64,000 nt of DNA from Candidatus Thermodiscus eudorianus. GTDB taxonomy: Archaea > Thermoproteota > Thermoprotei_A > Sulfolobales > Acidilobaceae. Where the stretch lies: NCBI GenBank assembly GCA_015521085.1, contig WAOW01000006.1, positions 220,803 through 284,802 on the forward strand, given 5' to 3'. Below are positions 10,896-20,111 of the stretch, piece by piece. The first letter of the stretch is position 1; every line of letters starts with the position of its first letter. The translations under genes were made by a program, and so were the position numbers. The notes below the pieces were generated by a model. The model made no database searches. It was not told the origin of the DNA and saw only the letters and a list, made by a program, of their open reading frames with translations.

Positions 10896-10920
10896 ACATA
10901 TATAGTCGGGCATATATATT
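10896..10920 (+). promoter_or_regulatory. Tandem TATA-like elements before the AbrB/PhoU-like gene
   Basis: Two AT runs, ACATATATAG and CATATATATT, lie 18 to 42 bases before the ATG at 10938. The distal one would give a short leader that includes GTGGGTG. The proximal one would give an almost leaderless message. Both are good archaeal TATA candidates. Confidence 0.55.
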
Positions 10921-10937
10921 TTTACTCGGGGTGGGTG

Positions 10938-11924
10938 ATGAGCGTAAACGTTGAGGAGAGGCGTGTACAGCGGCTAGGAACCAGCTCACTCATAGTCACG
11001 CTGCCTAAGAAATGGGTTAAGAAGGTAAATCTAAAACCAGGAGATAAGGTGGCCATCGTAATCGAAGGCGACGAGATAAAGATTCTCCCCCCTTCAAGCA
11101 CTCCCATCAAGAGAGAGAAGCAAGTAATAAAACTACGCGAGCTGGAAAATAAAGTGTACCTACAGCAACTACCCACGTGCCTCTACATACTGGGTGTGAG
11201 AGACGCTATCCTTAACGGCCATTCACTCGATATAACAACGATAAATAAGATTATAACACAGATATCAGGCCTATCCGGGACCCAGGCAACCTGTCTCGGA
11301 AACAACAAGATCGAGATAAAAGTATTCATCGACTCTGAGGACGTCTTGCCCCTCCTCGAATCCATCTTTAGAAACCTCGTGCTCATGCTGAGAACCATAA
11401 GGAAGGCGCTTGACCGTGAGGAAACCATTACAGAGTTAGTCGATGACGCTAAAATGCTTCAAAAAGAAATCTACAAGAAATACTACCTCATGCTACGGCT
11501 AGCACACAAAAATACAGGTCCCACCCATCGAAGACACGAAATCTCTGAGACCCTATTGTCTTCAGAGCTAGGATTACTATCCCTGCTCCTCGGTAGGCTA
11601 GCCCTAGAAACTATAAGCACCCTCGCGAGCATAGGAGAGAGGGATTTCAGCCAGGCCACCCTTGAAGCGACAGACGAGCTAATCAAGGCTGTAGACGAGC
11701 TGGGATTAATTCTGCGTAAACCCGATCATGCGAAGCTAGCCTCCATATACGATGTCATCAGCCGTGTAAGGAACAAGCTAGACACTATAATACGAGAGGG
11801 CGGTAAGACCGACCTCTTCACCGCATCGAAAATCCAAGACTTCTTGATACTCTTAGAGGAAGCCACGTCACTTGTGTCGTGCTGGCAGACTATAACCATA
11901 CTACTAGAGGACAAGGTATTCTAG
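10938..11924 (+). CDS. Phosphate-uptake-regulator-like protein (AbrB-type DNA-binding domain plus PhoU-like helices)
   Basis: The N-terminal 50 residues (ERRVQRLGTSSLIVTLPKKWVKKVNLKPGDKV) are a SpoVT/AbrB swapped-hairpin domain. The remaining 270 residues are long helices resembling PhoU. Archaeal proteins of this build are predicted regulators of phosphate transport. I chose ATG 10938 because the AbrB domain begins there, GTGGGTG precedes it, and the TATA boxes lie between it and the earlier in-frame codons. No phosphate transporter is seen nearby, so the target is unknown. Confidence 0.88.
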   Translation: MSVNVEERRVQRLGTSSLIVTLPKKWVKKVNLKPGDKVAIVIEGDEIKILPPSSTPIKREKQVIKLRELENKVYLQQLPTCLYILGVRDAILNGHSLDITTINKIITQISGLSGTQATCLGNNKIEIKVFIDSEDVLPLLESIFRNLVLMLRTIRKALDREETITELVDDAKMLQKEIYKKYYLMLRLAHKNTGPTHRRHEISETLLSSELGLLSLLLGRLALETISTLASIGERDFSQATLEATDELIKAVDELGLILRKPDHAKLASIYDVISRVRNKLDTIIREGGKTDLFTASKIQDFLILLEEATSLVSCWQTITILLEDKVF

Positions 11925-11943
11925 GGGTCTTAAAGCACAATTT

Positions 11944-12684
11944 TTAGTTCAAGCTCCTTAGGTCGGGGATAAAGGAGCTGAGTTCACCCTTTACTGGCAT
12001 GCGCATCAGTTCTATACCATAGACCCGTTCTAAGAGGTCTTTGGAGAGGCTAGAAGGGTCTCCATGGTACGCTAGAGAGCCCTTGCTGATTATAGTGACG
12101 GTATCAAAGGCCCATAGATAGTGTATTTCATGGGTCGTCAAGAGTACAATCGCGCCTGTTTCCATGGAGTATCTACGTAGGAGTTTTATCACGGCAACCT
12201 GGTTTCTCACGTCCAGGAATGACAGCGGCTCGTCCAGTAAGAGTAGCGAGGGGGCTCTAGCTAGTGCCCGTGTCAAGCACACCAGGCGTTGCTCTCCACT
12301 GCTGAGTGAGGTGAACCGTCTGTGCAATAGGTGGTTTATTTGCAGGAGCTTAAGGTACTTCATGGCATGATCCAGGCCTCCTCTTGAATTGAAGAGCCCG
12401 GCCCTGAGCACATCGTATACTGTTGCTAGAGGGTCTATCACCGGGGTTGCTGGCGTATATGAGATCTTAGAGCTGATTTCACTCGTCCTCTCACCACAGT
12501 ATTCGATTGTCCCGGAGTGGTTTTGGACTCCCGCTATTGCCTTGAGGAGCGTTGTCTTGCCAGCTCCGTTAGGGCCTGCTATCGCGTGGATGCCTTTGAT
12601 TAGTTGTAGCGTGATGCCTTTGATTATCTCCTTGTCCCGGCTGGTCTTTACAGTTACGTCTCTTAGAGATAGCCTGCATTCCAT
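11944..12684 (-). CDS. ABC transporter ATP-binding protein (iron/corrinoid importer)
   Basis: A 246-residue ATPase with Walker A AGPNGAGKTT, signature LSSGEQRLV, Walker B LLLLDEPLSFLD and the switch His (TTHE). This is the FecE/BtuD-type subunit that powers uptake of iron chelates, haem or cobamides. It is the last gene of a three-gene minus-strand operon (binding protein, permease, ATPase), separated by seven bases from the permease. The substrate cannot be decided from sequence. Confidence 0.93.
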   Translation of the reverse strand: MECRLSLRDVTVKTSRDKEIIKGITLQLIKGIHAIAGPNGAGKTTLLKAIAGVQNHSGTIEYCGERTSEISSKISYTPATPVIDPLATVYDVLRAGLFNSRGGLDHAMKYLKLLQINHLLHRRFTSLSSGEQRLVCLTRALARAPSLLLLDEPLSFLDVRNQVAVIKLLRRYSMETGAIVLLTTHEIHYLWAFDTVTIISKGSLAYHGDPSSLSKDLLERVYGIELMRMPVKGELSSFIPDLRSLN

Positions 12685-12691
12685 TTCCCGG

Positions 12692-13687
12692 TCACCATCC
12701 TGTCTTTTTTGTGAGGTAGAAGAGTAGTGGTCCTCCGAATAGCGCTGTGAAGGCGGTTAGTGGAACTTCCTGGCTTGGTGATACTAGTCTTATCATGATG
12801 TCTGATGTGAGGGCTAGTGCGGATCCCATTAATATCGACATCGCTAGCGTGACGTTGAACTTGCTTCCGACTAGTAGTCTTGATAGCCATGGAGCGGCTA
12901 GTCCTATGAAGCCTACTGGGCCTGCTAGGGCTACTGTTGCCGACGCGGTAAGTGCGCTCATTAGGAGTGTCGTGTATCTTACGTGTTTTACGTTGACCCC
13001 CATGCTTTGGCTGACTTCGTCTCCCAGCACTAGTGTATATATTTTATCTGATAATATTAACAAAAATATTGTTCCGATTGACACGAGTAGAAGTGTTATA
13101 GAGAGTGTTTTCTTAGTTACATAAGCAACCGTCCCAAACAACCACATGAAAGTAATATTAATTTTATATAAATATTTATTTATAATGAATATCGTTATAC
13201 CAGACAACGCATAACTAACCGAAACACCAGCCACAATTATAGAAGAGGGGGATCCACCCGACTTAGCACCAATACCTATGACTATAAAGAACGACACCAA
13301 CCCCAACATCATAGCAACAGTATAGATCAGTACCGGATGAGGCCTATTGACATAGACTAATACCATAACAACACCTAAAGCCGCCCCAGAAGAGACTCCC
13401 AGAAGGAACGGATCAGCGAGTGGATTCCTCAGCGAGTACTGCATTGAAAGCCCCGATACAGCCAAACCAACACCCACAGTCATTGCCGCTATAGTCCTGA
13501 ACAACCTATACCTCACTATGCCCGCATTATCCCCAGTACCATAAATAATATATTCAATCACATCGCCTATATGAACTCCTTTGAAGGGCCCGGTGGTTAA
13601 GGAGAGTATAGCTAGTATCGAGGTAATTATAATGGCCGAGAGGAAAAATACCGTGGTTCTCATGGACAATGCCGCTTTCACGCTCAT
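12692..13687 (-). CDS. FecCD/BtuC-type ABC permease
   Basis: A 331-residue polytopic protein (about 9-10 membrane spans) with family landmarks of FecCD permeases: SLRNPLADPFLLGVSSGAALG near residue 85 and VALAGPVGFIGLAAPWLSRLLVG near residue 258. It forms the membrane channel for the adjacent ATPase. Its ATG overlaps the stop of the upstream binding-protein gene (ATGA, four bases), indicating translational coupling. Confidence 0.94.
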   Translation of the reverse strand: MSVKAALSMRTTVFFLSAIIITSILAILSLTTGPFKGVHIGDVIEYIIYGTGDNAGIVRYRLFRTIAAMTVGVGLAVSGLSMQYSLRNPLADPFLLGVSSGAALGVVMVLVYVNRPHPVLIYTVAMMLGLVSFFIVIGIGAKSGGSPSSIIVAGVSVSYALSGITIFIINKYLYKINITFMWLFGTVAYVTKKTLSITLLLVSIGTIFLLILSDKIYTLVLGDEVSQSMGVNVKHVRYTTLLMSALTASATVALAGPVGFIGLAAPWLSRLLVGSKFNVTLAMSILMGSALALTSDIMIRLVSPSQEVPLTAFTALFGGPLLFYLTKKTGW

Positions 13688-14994
13688 GAAACCGCTGGGG
13701 GTTCTGGGACCTCTGGAAGCGTCTCGTTATTTATACAGGCTGGTATATGGGCTCTATCCATGTTATACAGCTCTGGATGTGCTATTAGCTGTATTATAAT
13801 AATGGCGTCGACTATTCTTGGCGATGGTCTATTGAACAAATCGCTGTAGGGGTAGCCTATACAGTATACCCTACCATCGGCGATTGCAGGTATCTCTCCA
13901 GCGCTATCCCCTAGCTGAGACTCTACGGTTGAGATAACGTCGCTAGCGTTTATGCCAACCGCTATTATTATGTCTGGCTTCGCGACGAGCAACTGCTCAA
14001 TGTCTATGCTGGCCCAGCCGGAGATGTTTTCGAAAGCGTTCCTAGCCCCAGCCCAGTATAGTGCTTCCGATTGGAAGGTCGAGTTCCCTGCAACCCAGAT
14101 GGGGTTCAGCCATACGATCAAGGCTATTCTCGGCGTGGTAGTATAGTTCGCGTACTTTATCCTTGCTAGTTTGGATTCGAAGTCAGCTGCAGCCCTGATG
14201 CTCTCATCGATGTTGCCAGTAGCCTTTCCGACTATTAGTATCGATCTCTCGATGTCACTTAGAGAGGCCTGGGGCAGTAGTATGACCGGTATATTGTATG
14301 CCTTGAATAGGTTCTTTATGTGTTCATGCGCTGGGACGCCCACGACTCCTATGACTAGGTCCGGGTTAACTGATAGTATCTTCTCGACGCTGGGGTCAAA
14401 GAATCCTCCTACGTCGGTTAGGGTCCCGTTTTCTCTGGCTTCTGGAATCCACTCGGGGAAGTTGCTGTAGGAGTCTACGCCTACCAGTCTGTCGGTAGCG
14501 TTTACATAGTAGAGTATCTCTGTCACTGAGGGTGCTAGCGATACTATCCTGGTTGGCTTTGACTCTATTATTGTATCCTCTCCGGTTCCGTCTACCACTG
14601 TTACCGGGAACTTCATTCTCTCTTCTAGCTCTTTGATCTTCTCCTTGATAGTAGCTATGTCTTCTGCTAGACCGGATTGGGTTTCTTTCAGTGACTTCAG
14701 TGACCGCTCTAAGCTGGCTAGCTTGCTCGCAACTTCCTGGAGCTGGTCTACTGTGGCTACGGTTGCGAGGCTCTTATTGAGCTCTGCTATCTGTACCTCC
14801 AGATCTTTTATAGTTTTAGTATTATTTATTGATTTTATATTGGATTTAAGTGTGTCTATCTTAGAGTTCACCTCATCTATACTTTTATAGGTCTTGTAGA
14901 ATAGAGCCCCTGCTAGCGATAGACTGATAATGGCTATGAGCAGGGAGGCATAGACTAGCGTCGTAGTCGATCCTCTGGACACCGTATCCAGCAC
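13684..14994 (-). CDS. Coiled-coil-stalked substrate-binding protein of the FecCD-type importer
   Basis: A 436-residue protein from a GTG start (GGGAGA upstream). Residues 13-33 form a membrane anchor. Residues about 38-128 are a long charged coiled coil (heptads such as LEVQIAELNKSL and LASLERSLKSLKE). Residues about 130-425 are a periplasmic-binding-protein class III domain of the BtuF/FhuD type (PTRIVSLAPSVTEILYYV, DVGGFFDPSVEKILSVNPDLVIG). Archaeal binding proteins are usually tethered by a short linker; a roughly 90-residue coiled-coil stalk is unusual and may lift the domain away from the membrane, toward the S-layer. It is the first gene of the importer operon. Confidence 0.92.
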   Translation of the reverse strand: MLDTVSRGSTTTLVYASLLIAIISLSLAGALFYKTYKSIDEVNSKIDTLKSNIKSINNTKTIKDLEVQIAELNKSLATVATVDQLQEVASKLASLERSLKSLKETQSGLAEDIATIKEKIKELEERMKFPVTVVDGTGEDTIIESKPTRIVSLAPSVTEILYYVNATDRLVGVDSYSNFPEWIPEARENGTLTDVGGFFDPSVEKILSVNPDLVIGVVGVPAHEHIKNLFKAYNIPVILLPQASLSDIERSILIVGKATGNIDESIRAAADFESKLARIKYANYTTTPRIALIVWLNPIWVAGNSTFQSEALYWAGARNAFENISGWASIDIEQLLVAKPDIIIAVGINASDVISTVESQLGDSAGEIPAIADGRVYCIGYPYSDLFNRPSPRIVDAIIIIQLIAHPELYNMDRAHIPACINNETLPEVPEPPAVS

Positions 14995-15148
14995 CAGGTC
15001 TCCCTATACAGGCAAAAACCCCTAAATAAATCCTAGCATACAACCCGGTTAACGACAAGAAAGGGATCGGTCAATGAAGACAACACGATAGAGAAAATAC
15101 CGATACCTCTGATGAGATTGGGTGCAAGCACCGAGACCGATCCACCAG

Positions 15149-16033
15149 CTACTCAATCCTCTTGACCGGATAGATTACGAGAGGCCTTGTAGCCCTAACC
15201 AGCACGTGATCGAGAGTACTACCCAGTACCCATTCAATAAACCCCTTCCGGACCGTCCTCCCCAGCACTATAGTCGACTTAGTGTTCTCGGCAAAGCTAG
15301 CTATCACCTTTGCCACCTTATGCGAAGCCAGTATAACCCTATGGATCTCCTCAACTAAACCCTCAAACTCTCTCTGGATCCTTGATAACATCTTCTCCAC
15401 GGTGTCTCTAGACTCTCCCTCCTCCATTACATGGAGTAGATAGAGTTCGCGTGTTTCATAGTAACGGGCCAGGTCCTTCACATAGCCTACCATGTCTTCA
15501 CTAACGTTCTCGTCGACCGCCAGGAGGATTCTCTCAGTCAGATCCACCTCGCTAACTACTCGGACCCTTCCCTGCTCCTTGTCGTACGTTACATGGAAGA
15601 GTATCACTGGTTTAGTTGATCTCTTTATGACCTCCTTTACAGTGCCGCCTAAGAGGATGCGCCTCTTAACCCTCCATCCTTTATTCAATAATAAGATCTC
15701 TGTCGCACCTACTCTAGACGCTATACTGACTATAGCGACAGCTGGATCCTCTACTGGGAATTCATCGTATACGTCAACAATCACTCCTTTACGCTCTAAT
15801 TCCTCCTTGTACTCGTTGAGCTTGTTTCTAGCGCGTTTTTCGAGGGACGCTATGAGGCTCTCCGGGTCGAAGCCTGCTGCCGCATGGTCTATTACCAGGG
15901 AGTCGATTACGTGGGCTAGCACTATTTCGCTCTTGTACTTTAACGCTAGTTCACCAGCTATCATTACTTGAACGTCGCTTGCCAAGGATAGGTCTAGCGG
16001 CAGTAGTATCCTCTCTAGCGGCTTCTCACGCAT
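15149..16033 (-). CDS. Tandem universal stress protein (two UspA domains)
   Basis: A 294-residue cytoplasmic protein with two UspA-type alpha/beta domains (about 1-150 and 160-294). The second carries the ATP-binding G-x2-G-x9-G-S/T pattern (GRTVRKGFIEWVLGST). In the first this motif is degraded (LNKGWRVKRRILLGGT). Universal stress proteins bind ATP and often partner with transporters. Here the gene lies 12 bases downstream of the DUF1646 permease in the same strand, suggesting a functional link. Confidence 0.9.
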   Translation of the reverse strand: MREKPLERILLPLDLSLASDVQVMIAGELALKYKSEIVLAHVIDSLVIDHAAAGFDPESLIASLEKRARNKLNEYKEELERKGVIVDVYDEFPVEDPAVAIVSIASRVGATEILLLNKGWRVKRRILLGGTVKEVIKRSTKPVILFHVTYDKEQGRVRVVSEVDLTERILLAVDENVSEDMVGYVKDLARYYETRELYLLHVMEEGESRDTVEKMLSRIQREFEGLVEEIHRVILASHKVAKVIASFAENTKSTIVLGRTVRKGFIEWVLGSTLDHVLVRATRPLVIYPVKRIE

Positions 16034-16045
16034 TAGCCGTCACCC

Positions 16046-17155
16046 CTAGTAGATCGATATGTGGATGCCTAGCACTTCTATAATAATGAAGTATAGTAGT
16101 AGTAGTGCTATGCCGAAGGGCACTCCTACCCTAGCCCACTCTTTACTAGTTATCTTTAGTCTGCCAGCAGCGACGATGTTCGGTATGTTGCCTGGAATGA
16201 GCATGCCACCTGATATTAGCAGACTCATTAGAGCGCTCCTTATCTGTTCTTCGGTTAGTGCTTTGTTTATTTCAGCCGCTGTGAGGGTCGCGTTGTCTAC
16301 AACCGCGCTGATGGTATTCAGCCAGTACAGCGCCCATGGGTGTAGCCTGCTGAAGTAGCAGTAGGCTAAGTAGGTGAAACTGTGTCCCAGTAGTTCGAGG
16401 GCTGCGACAAATATGTAGACTTTAACGGCTCGTATTATAACGCTCCTCAGGCTCTCACCGTATACCGCTTCGACTCCATAGACTGTGGCGCCGCTTTTCT
16501 TGAGCCTGTAGGCTGTGTATGCGGCTATCATTATTATGCCTGGTATCACGTAGGGGCCTAGGATTCTCAGTAGGTAGTCGAAGCTTTCATTGAGCCTGGA
16601 TATTGCTATGGTGGATAGGGGTTCGCCGACTGGTGTCAAGGCTGCTCCTAGTCCTACGGCGAATGCCGAGAGGACTACGAATTCTATCTTGTATTTTCTT
16701 TCGAGCTTTAGTGCCGCTGCTATTTCGGATATTATAACTGCTGTTACTATTACTGATATTATGCTTGATATGAGTCCGAAGAGTAGTGTGAAGATGAAGG
16801 CGAACATGTAGAAGCCCAGCTTATCTATAAGTATATTAATAAATCTATATATTTGTTTATAATAGTAGTAGAATATTAACCCGAATATCAGGACGACTTG
16901 AGTTATCCCGATGGGTGTTCCAGAAATGGAAACAGGAGTGATGACTGCCTTGCGGAACACCTCCATTAATTCCTCGTAATGAGTGACTCCAAAGTAGTAA
17001 TTAGTTGCTATCCCGATTAAACCCATGACTAGGAAGAAGGGTTCTAGGTTCCTCTCTATCTTATGCGATTTGAATGGCAAGAAGAGTACCAGGAATAGTA
17101 TCAAGAGTAGGGAAGCGAGAAGCCCTGGCAGTGGTTGGCATGTCAACGCCTCCAA
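16046..17155 (-). CDS. DUF1646 membrane protein (ion transporter superfamily-like)
   Basis: A 369-residue polytopic protein with about 10 spans. It has conserved-looking turns AALTPVGEPLSTIA and ISAVVDNATLTAAE, and the end signature GGMLIPGNIPNIVAAGRLKI, which match the DUF1646 family and resemble the NhaD/ArsB-type ion transporter superfamily (duplicated polar breaks in helices). Substrate unknown. It is co-oriented with the downstream UspA-tandem gene. The start codon (TTG at 17155) is not certain. Confidence 0.85.
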   Translation of the reverse strand: MEALTCQPLPGLLASLLLILFLVLFLPFKSHKIERNLEPFFLVMGLIGIATNYYFGVTHYEELMEVFRKAVITPVSISGTPIGITQVVLIFGLIFYYYYKQIYRFINILIDKLGFYMFAFIFTLLFGLISSIISVIVTAVIISEIAAALKLERKYKIEFVVLSAFAVGLGAALTPVGEPLSTIAISRLNESFDYLLRILGPYVIPGIIMIAAYTAYRLKKSGATVYGVEAVYGESLRSVIIRAVKVYIFVAALELLGHSFTYLAYCYFSRLHPWALYWLNTISAVVDNATLTAAEINKALTEEQIRSALMSLLISGGMLIPGNIPNIVAAGRLKITSKEWARVGVPFGIALLLLYFIIIEVLGIHISIY

Positions 17156-17292
17156 GCAGTCACACCATTCCCTAGAACCCGGGGGGATCGAGATTTATAC
17201 TATAATTCCTCGTTGCAAGTAGTGGCTTGATAGAACATAGTATTAAAATATTAAAAACTGAATAATATATAGGTTAGGATGGGTTCTTCGAG

Positions 17293-18207
17293 CTATGCTT
17301 TCTTCAGCTCTTCTAGCTTCTTTATCAGTACCGGTAGGAATTGGTATAGGTCGGCTACTACGCCGTAGTCCGCTTGCTTGAAGACGGGAGCTGTCTTATC
17401 CTTGTTAATAGCAACTATGATCTTTGAATTCATCACTCCAGCCATGTGCTGTGGAGCCCCGCTTATACCGATTGCTATGTAGAGCTTTGGCGCGACTCTC
17501 TTCCCGCTTATGCCTATCCATGCATCTTCGGGTAGCCACTTGTAATCGGCTGCGATAGGCCTTGAAGCGCCTACCTGGGCTCCTAGCAGCTCTGCTAGCT
17601 TGAAGGCTAGTTCGAGGTCCTCCTTCTTCTTGAATCCCCTGCCGACTCCCACTATTATCTCGGCTTCCTCTAGGTTGATCCCGCTTAGAACCTTCTCCTT
17701 TACACCGACTAGCTTGACCTTTTCCCCTTCAACGCTTAGCTCTACAATCTCTCCTGCCTGGCCAGCCGCGTCTACGGGCTTGAAGACTTTCTGGTTTATC
17801 AGGACCACCGCTGGATATGGTATCTTCTCGGTTGCAATGGCTCTCTCGCTCAGGAAGCCTCTCTTGTAGATAACCCCATCGTCTGCAAACTCTAAGCCAA
17901 TGACGTCAGTAGCCATGGGAAGATCGTGTAGTCCTGCGAAGTAGGATAGCGCGGCCCTGTTATTCTTAGTTACCCATCCAATCACCAGTTTTGGTTTGAG
18001 CTCCTGGAATAGCTTCTCTACAGCATTCACGATATGGTCGGGGTGGGTGCTCTTCAAGACGTATACCTTTACTCCAAGCGAGCCGAGCTCGCCTGCCTCG
18101 GCAGCCTTACCATAGGCTAGAACTGCTTTCTCGCCAAGGCTTGCTACAGCACCTAGGGACTCCTTGATCTCGGGTATCGAAGACCCAACCACTAATGCCT
18201 CCACCAT
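17293..18207 (-). CDS. etfA: Electron transfer flavoprotein, alpha subunit
   Basis: About 304 residues. The C-terminal FAD-binding domain is complete: GASRPIAADYKWLPEDAWIG, GISGAPQHMAGVMNS, then AINKDKTAPVFKQADYGVVAD. It forms a heterodimer with EtfB (immediately upstream, nine-base gap to the longer frame start) and shuttles electrons between dehydrogenases and other carriers. I chose ATG 18207 over 18216 because GGGTGATC sits just before it. No ETF-quinone oxidoreductase (FixC/FixX) is visible nearby. Confidence 0.95.
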   Translation of the reverse strand: MVEALVVGSSIPEIKESLGAVASLGEKAVLAYGKAAEAGELGSLGVKVYVLKSTHPDHIVNAVEKLFQELKPKLVIGWVTKNNRAALSYFAGLHDLPMATDVIGLEFADDGVIYKRGFLSERAIATEKIPYPAVVLINQKVFKPVDAAGQAGEIVELSVEGEKVKLVGVKEKVLSGINLEEAEIIVGVGRGFKKKEDLELAFKLAELLGAQVGASRPIAADYKWLPEDAWIGISGKRVAPKLYIAIGISGAPQHMAGVMNSKIIVAINKDKTAPVFKQADYGVVADLYQFLPVLIKKLEELKKA

Positions 18208-18224
18208 CCCGATCACCCTCCCCT

Positions 18225-19025
18225 CTATAACTTGAGTACGCCCTCCTCCTGTAGAGCCCGGATAAGCTTCTCCGCGATCTCCTCTAGGTTATCGCCCTCG
18301 ATGATTACCTGCTTCCTTGAGACGGTCAGTATCTTGTATTCGAGCCCTTGTTTAACAGGCATCACCACGCCGTCTAGATCAGCCTTCTTATAATACTTCT
18401 GGGGTTTCTTGGCGGCCCTCCTGATCTGTATGAGGGTCGGCGGCCTGGGCTCGTTGATCTCCTGGGTCACGCTCACTACTGCTGGCAGACCTACTTCGAG
18501 TATCTCTATGTGCTCCTCTAGGTCTCTCTCCGCGACTAGCTTGCCGTCTTTGACTTCTATTTTCCTGGCAAAGCTCACGTAGGGCAACCCTAGCTTGGCG
18601 GCTACTCTACCAGCTATCTGGCCTGTTGTCTGGTCTATAGAAGCCTCCGCGGCAAGGATGATGTCGGGCTTTAAGCCGGCTTTCTTGATAGTAGCTACTA
18701 TCGCCGAGGCAGTGGTTATGGGGTCGCCCGGCGTCAAAGCGTCGTCGGCTATGATGTGTGCTTCGTCTGCTCCTCTAGCTAGAGCTTCTTGGGCTACCAT
18801 TCTCAGGTCTTTGGCTCTCTTGTCGACGGGACCCCAGGTTAGGAGTAGGATAGCTGCTATCTTACCTCCGAGGGCTTTTTTCAAGTTCTGTGCTTCGAAG
18901 AGTGCATTGGCGTCGATGTCGTCTAGCTTTAGGGGGATAGCGTCGATATCCACTGTACCGTCGGGCTTCGATCGAACCATGTCGGGGTTGAGAGAAGGCT
19001 TTACAAGCACTACTATGTCTCCCAT
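18225..19025 (-). CDS. etfB: Electron transfer flavoprotein, beta subunit
   Basis: A 266-residue protein with the EtfB/FixA alpha/beta core (VLVKPSLNPDM, ILAAEASIDQTTGQIAGRVAAKLGLPYVSFARKIE, LPAVVSVTQEINEPRPPTL), which binds AMP or a second FAD in family members. It begins at ATG 19025 and is the first gene of the etfBA pair. It lies downstream of a DUF424-like gene and the 2-oxoacid:ferredoxin oxidoreductase genes on the same strand. Confidence 0.95.
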   Translation of the reverse strand: MGDIVVLVKPSLNPDMVRSKPDGTVDIDAIPLKLDDIDANALFEAQNLKKALGGKIAAILLLTWGPVDKRAKDLRMVAQEALARGADEAHIIADDALTPGDPITTASAIVATIKKAGLKPDIILAAEASIDQTTGQIAGRVAAKLGLPYVSFARKIEVKDGKLVAERDLEEHIEILEVGLPAVVSVTQEINEPRPPTLIQIRRAAKKPQKYYKKADLDGVVMPVKQGLEYKILTVSRKQVIIEGDNLEEIAEKLIRALQEEGVLKL

Positions 19026-19139
19026 CGCCGTATCACCGGGTTCTCCGGGAGAGATAGGTGGATGCTCTAGTCCTTATAGGATCCTATAGAGGGGCGTATA
19101 AGCTGTATTTAGTGGACTCTTAATTTACTCTCAAACCGG

Positions 19140-19460
19140 CTAGTACATTATCTTGAATATCTGCACGTGTTTTAATCCCTTCACGTCGAGTACTGAGTCG
19201 GCGCTCGCGTAACCGAGCCTCACAGCTAGCTCGGTTATGTTCTCACCATATAGGACCGCGACGTCGGCACTAGATAGTGCCTGTATCGCCTCTTCGTCGC
19301 CCACCAACTCTCCCTCGGCTAGGAACTCTGGAACCCTCAATACTACCTCTCCGTCATCGCTCACACCACTTCTACCAATCGCATCCTCGTCCGAGATGAT
19401 GACGATCCTGGTGAGCCCCTCCGGACCATACCTCTCCTTCCTGACCAACCTGTACCTCAT
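19140..19460 (-). CDS. DUF424-like protein
   Basis: A 106-residue acidic protein. The arrangement resembles the archaeal DUF424 family: an EDAIGRSG-like start, a central FLAEGELVGDEEAIQAL, then LAVRLGYASADSVLDVKGLKHVQIF, matching the family's 'elG..d.enV..i.GvpHaQ' ending. Family function is unknown; it is found near translation genes in other archaea. The gene follows the coiled-coil protein at 19480 by 19 bases. Confidence 0.78.
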   Translation of the reverse strand: MRYRLVRKERYGPEGLTRIVIISDEDAIGRSGVSDDGEVVLRVPEFLAEGELVGDEEAIQALSSADVAVLYGENITELAVRLGYASADSVLDVKGLKHVQIFKIMY

Positions 19461-19479
19461 AGACCATCCACCTCAGGCG

Positions 19480-20058
19480 CTAGAATAGCAGTCTCCAGCC
19501 CTTCCTCTTGGTATCATAGTAGATCATGGAGGAGTTGCGCATGGTATAGAACGCCTCCTTGAACCTGCCCAGCATGTTTGCAGCCTCGTCGGGATCCGGA
19601 GTGTTGATTCTCGATAGGAGGTTTATGAACTCGTTATATGTATCCTCAGTGAATACAATGAAGTCAGTACCCGTGTCCAACACTACGAACCCGCTGGCAC
19701 CCTTTAGGCTGGCAAGCCTATAGCCGCTTACGCCGGTTTTTTGCATGGATTGACTGGCTAGCAGGAATCCCTCCTTCTCTATGAGCCTCTTAACTCTTTC
19801 TATTCCAGGGGATCTCCTACCCGGCCTAGAGGGACCCTCACCGCTGGAACTCTTTACTCTTTTATCCAGTCTTTCAACAGCATCCCTCAGGTTCGAGACC
19901 TCTTTTCTGAGCTCCTTTAACTCTTTCATGAGAGGCTCCATGAACTCGGCTATGGTTATCTCTACGATCTTTTTGATTTGTTTCTCGCTACAGGTCTCCC
20001 TTTCGGAGCGGAGTCTACCTCTATCGTCACCGAGGTAGTCGCTGAGTTTCGGTACCAC
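19480..20058 (-). CDS. Coiled-coil hypothetical protein
   Basis: A 192-residue protein. Residues about 25-72 form a coiled coil (MKELKELRKEVSNLRDAVERLDKRV). A basic Ser/Pro-rich linker follows (GEGPSRPGRRSPG). Residues 90-192 look like a compact alpha/beta domain with a possible winged-helix beginning (IERVKRLIEKEGFLLASQSMQKTGVSGYRLA). No enzymatic motif. It lies between DUF424 and the OFOR genes on the same strand. Function unknown. Confidence 0.75.
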   Translation of the reverse strand: MVPKLSDYLGDDRGRLRSERETCSEKQIKKIVEITIAEFMEPLMKELKELRKEVSNLRDAVERLDKRVKSSSGEGPSRPGRRSPGIERVKRLIEKEGFLLASQSMQKTGVSGYRLASLKGASGFVVLDTGTDFIVFTEDTYNEFINLLSRINTPDPDEAANMLGRFKEAFYTMRNSSMIYYDTKRKGWRLLF

Positions 20059-20111
20059 TGGCTCGCTACACCATGTAGGAAAAATGTGTTGGTGAGGCTG
20101 ATTAGGTTTGT

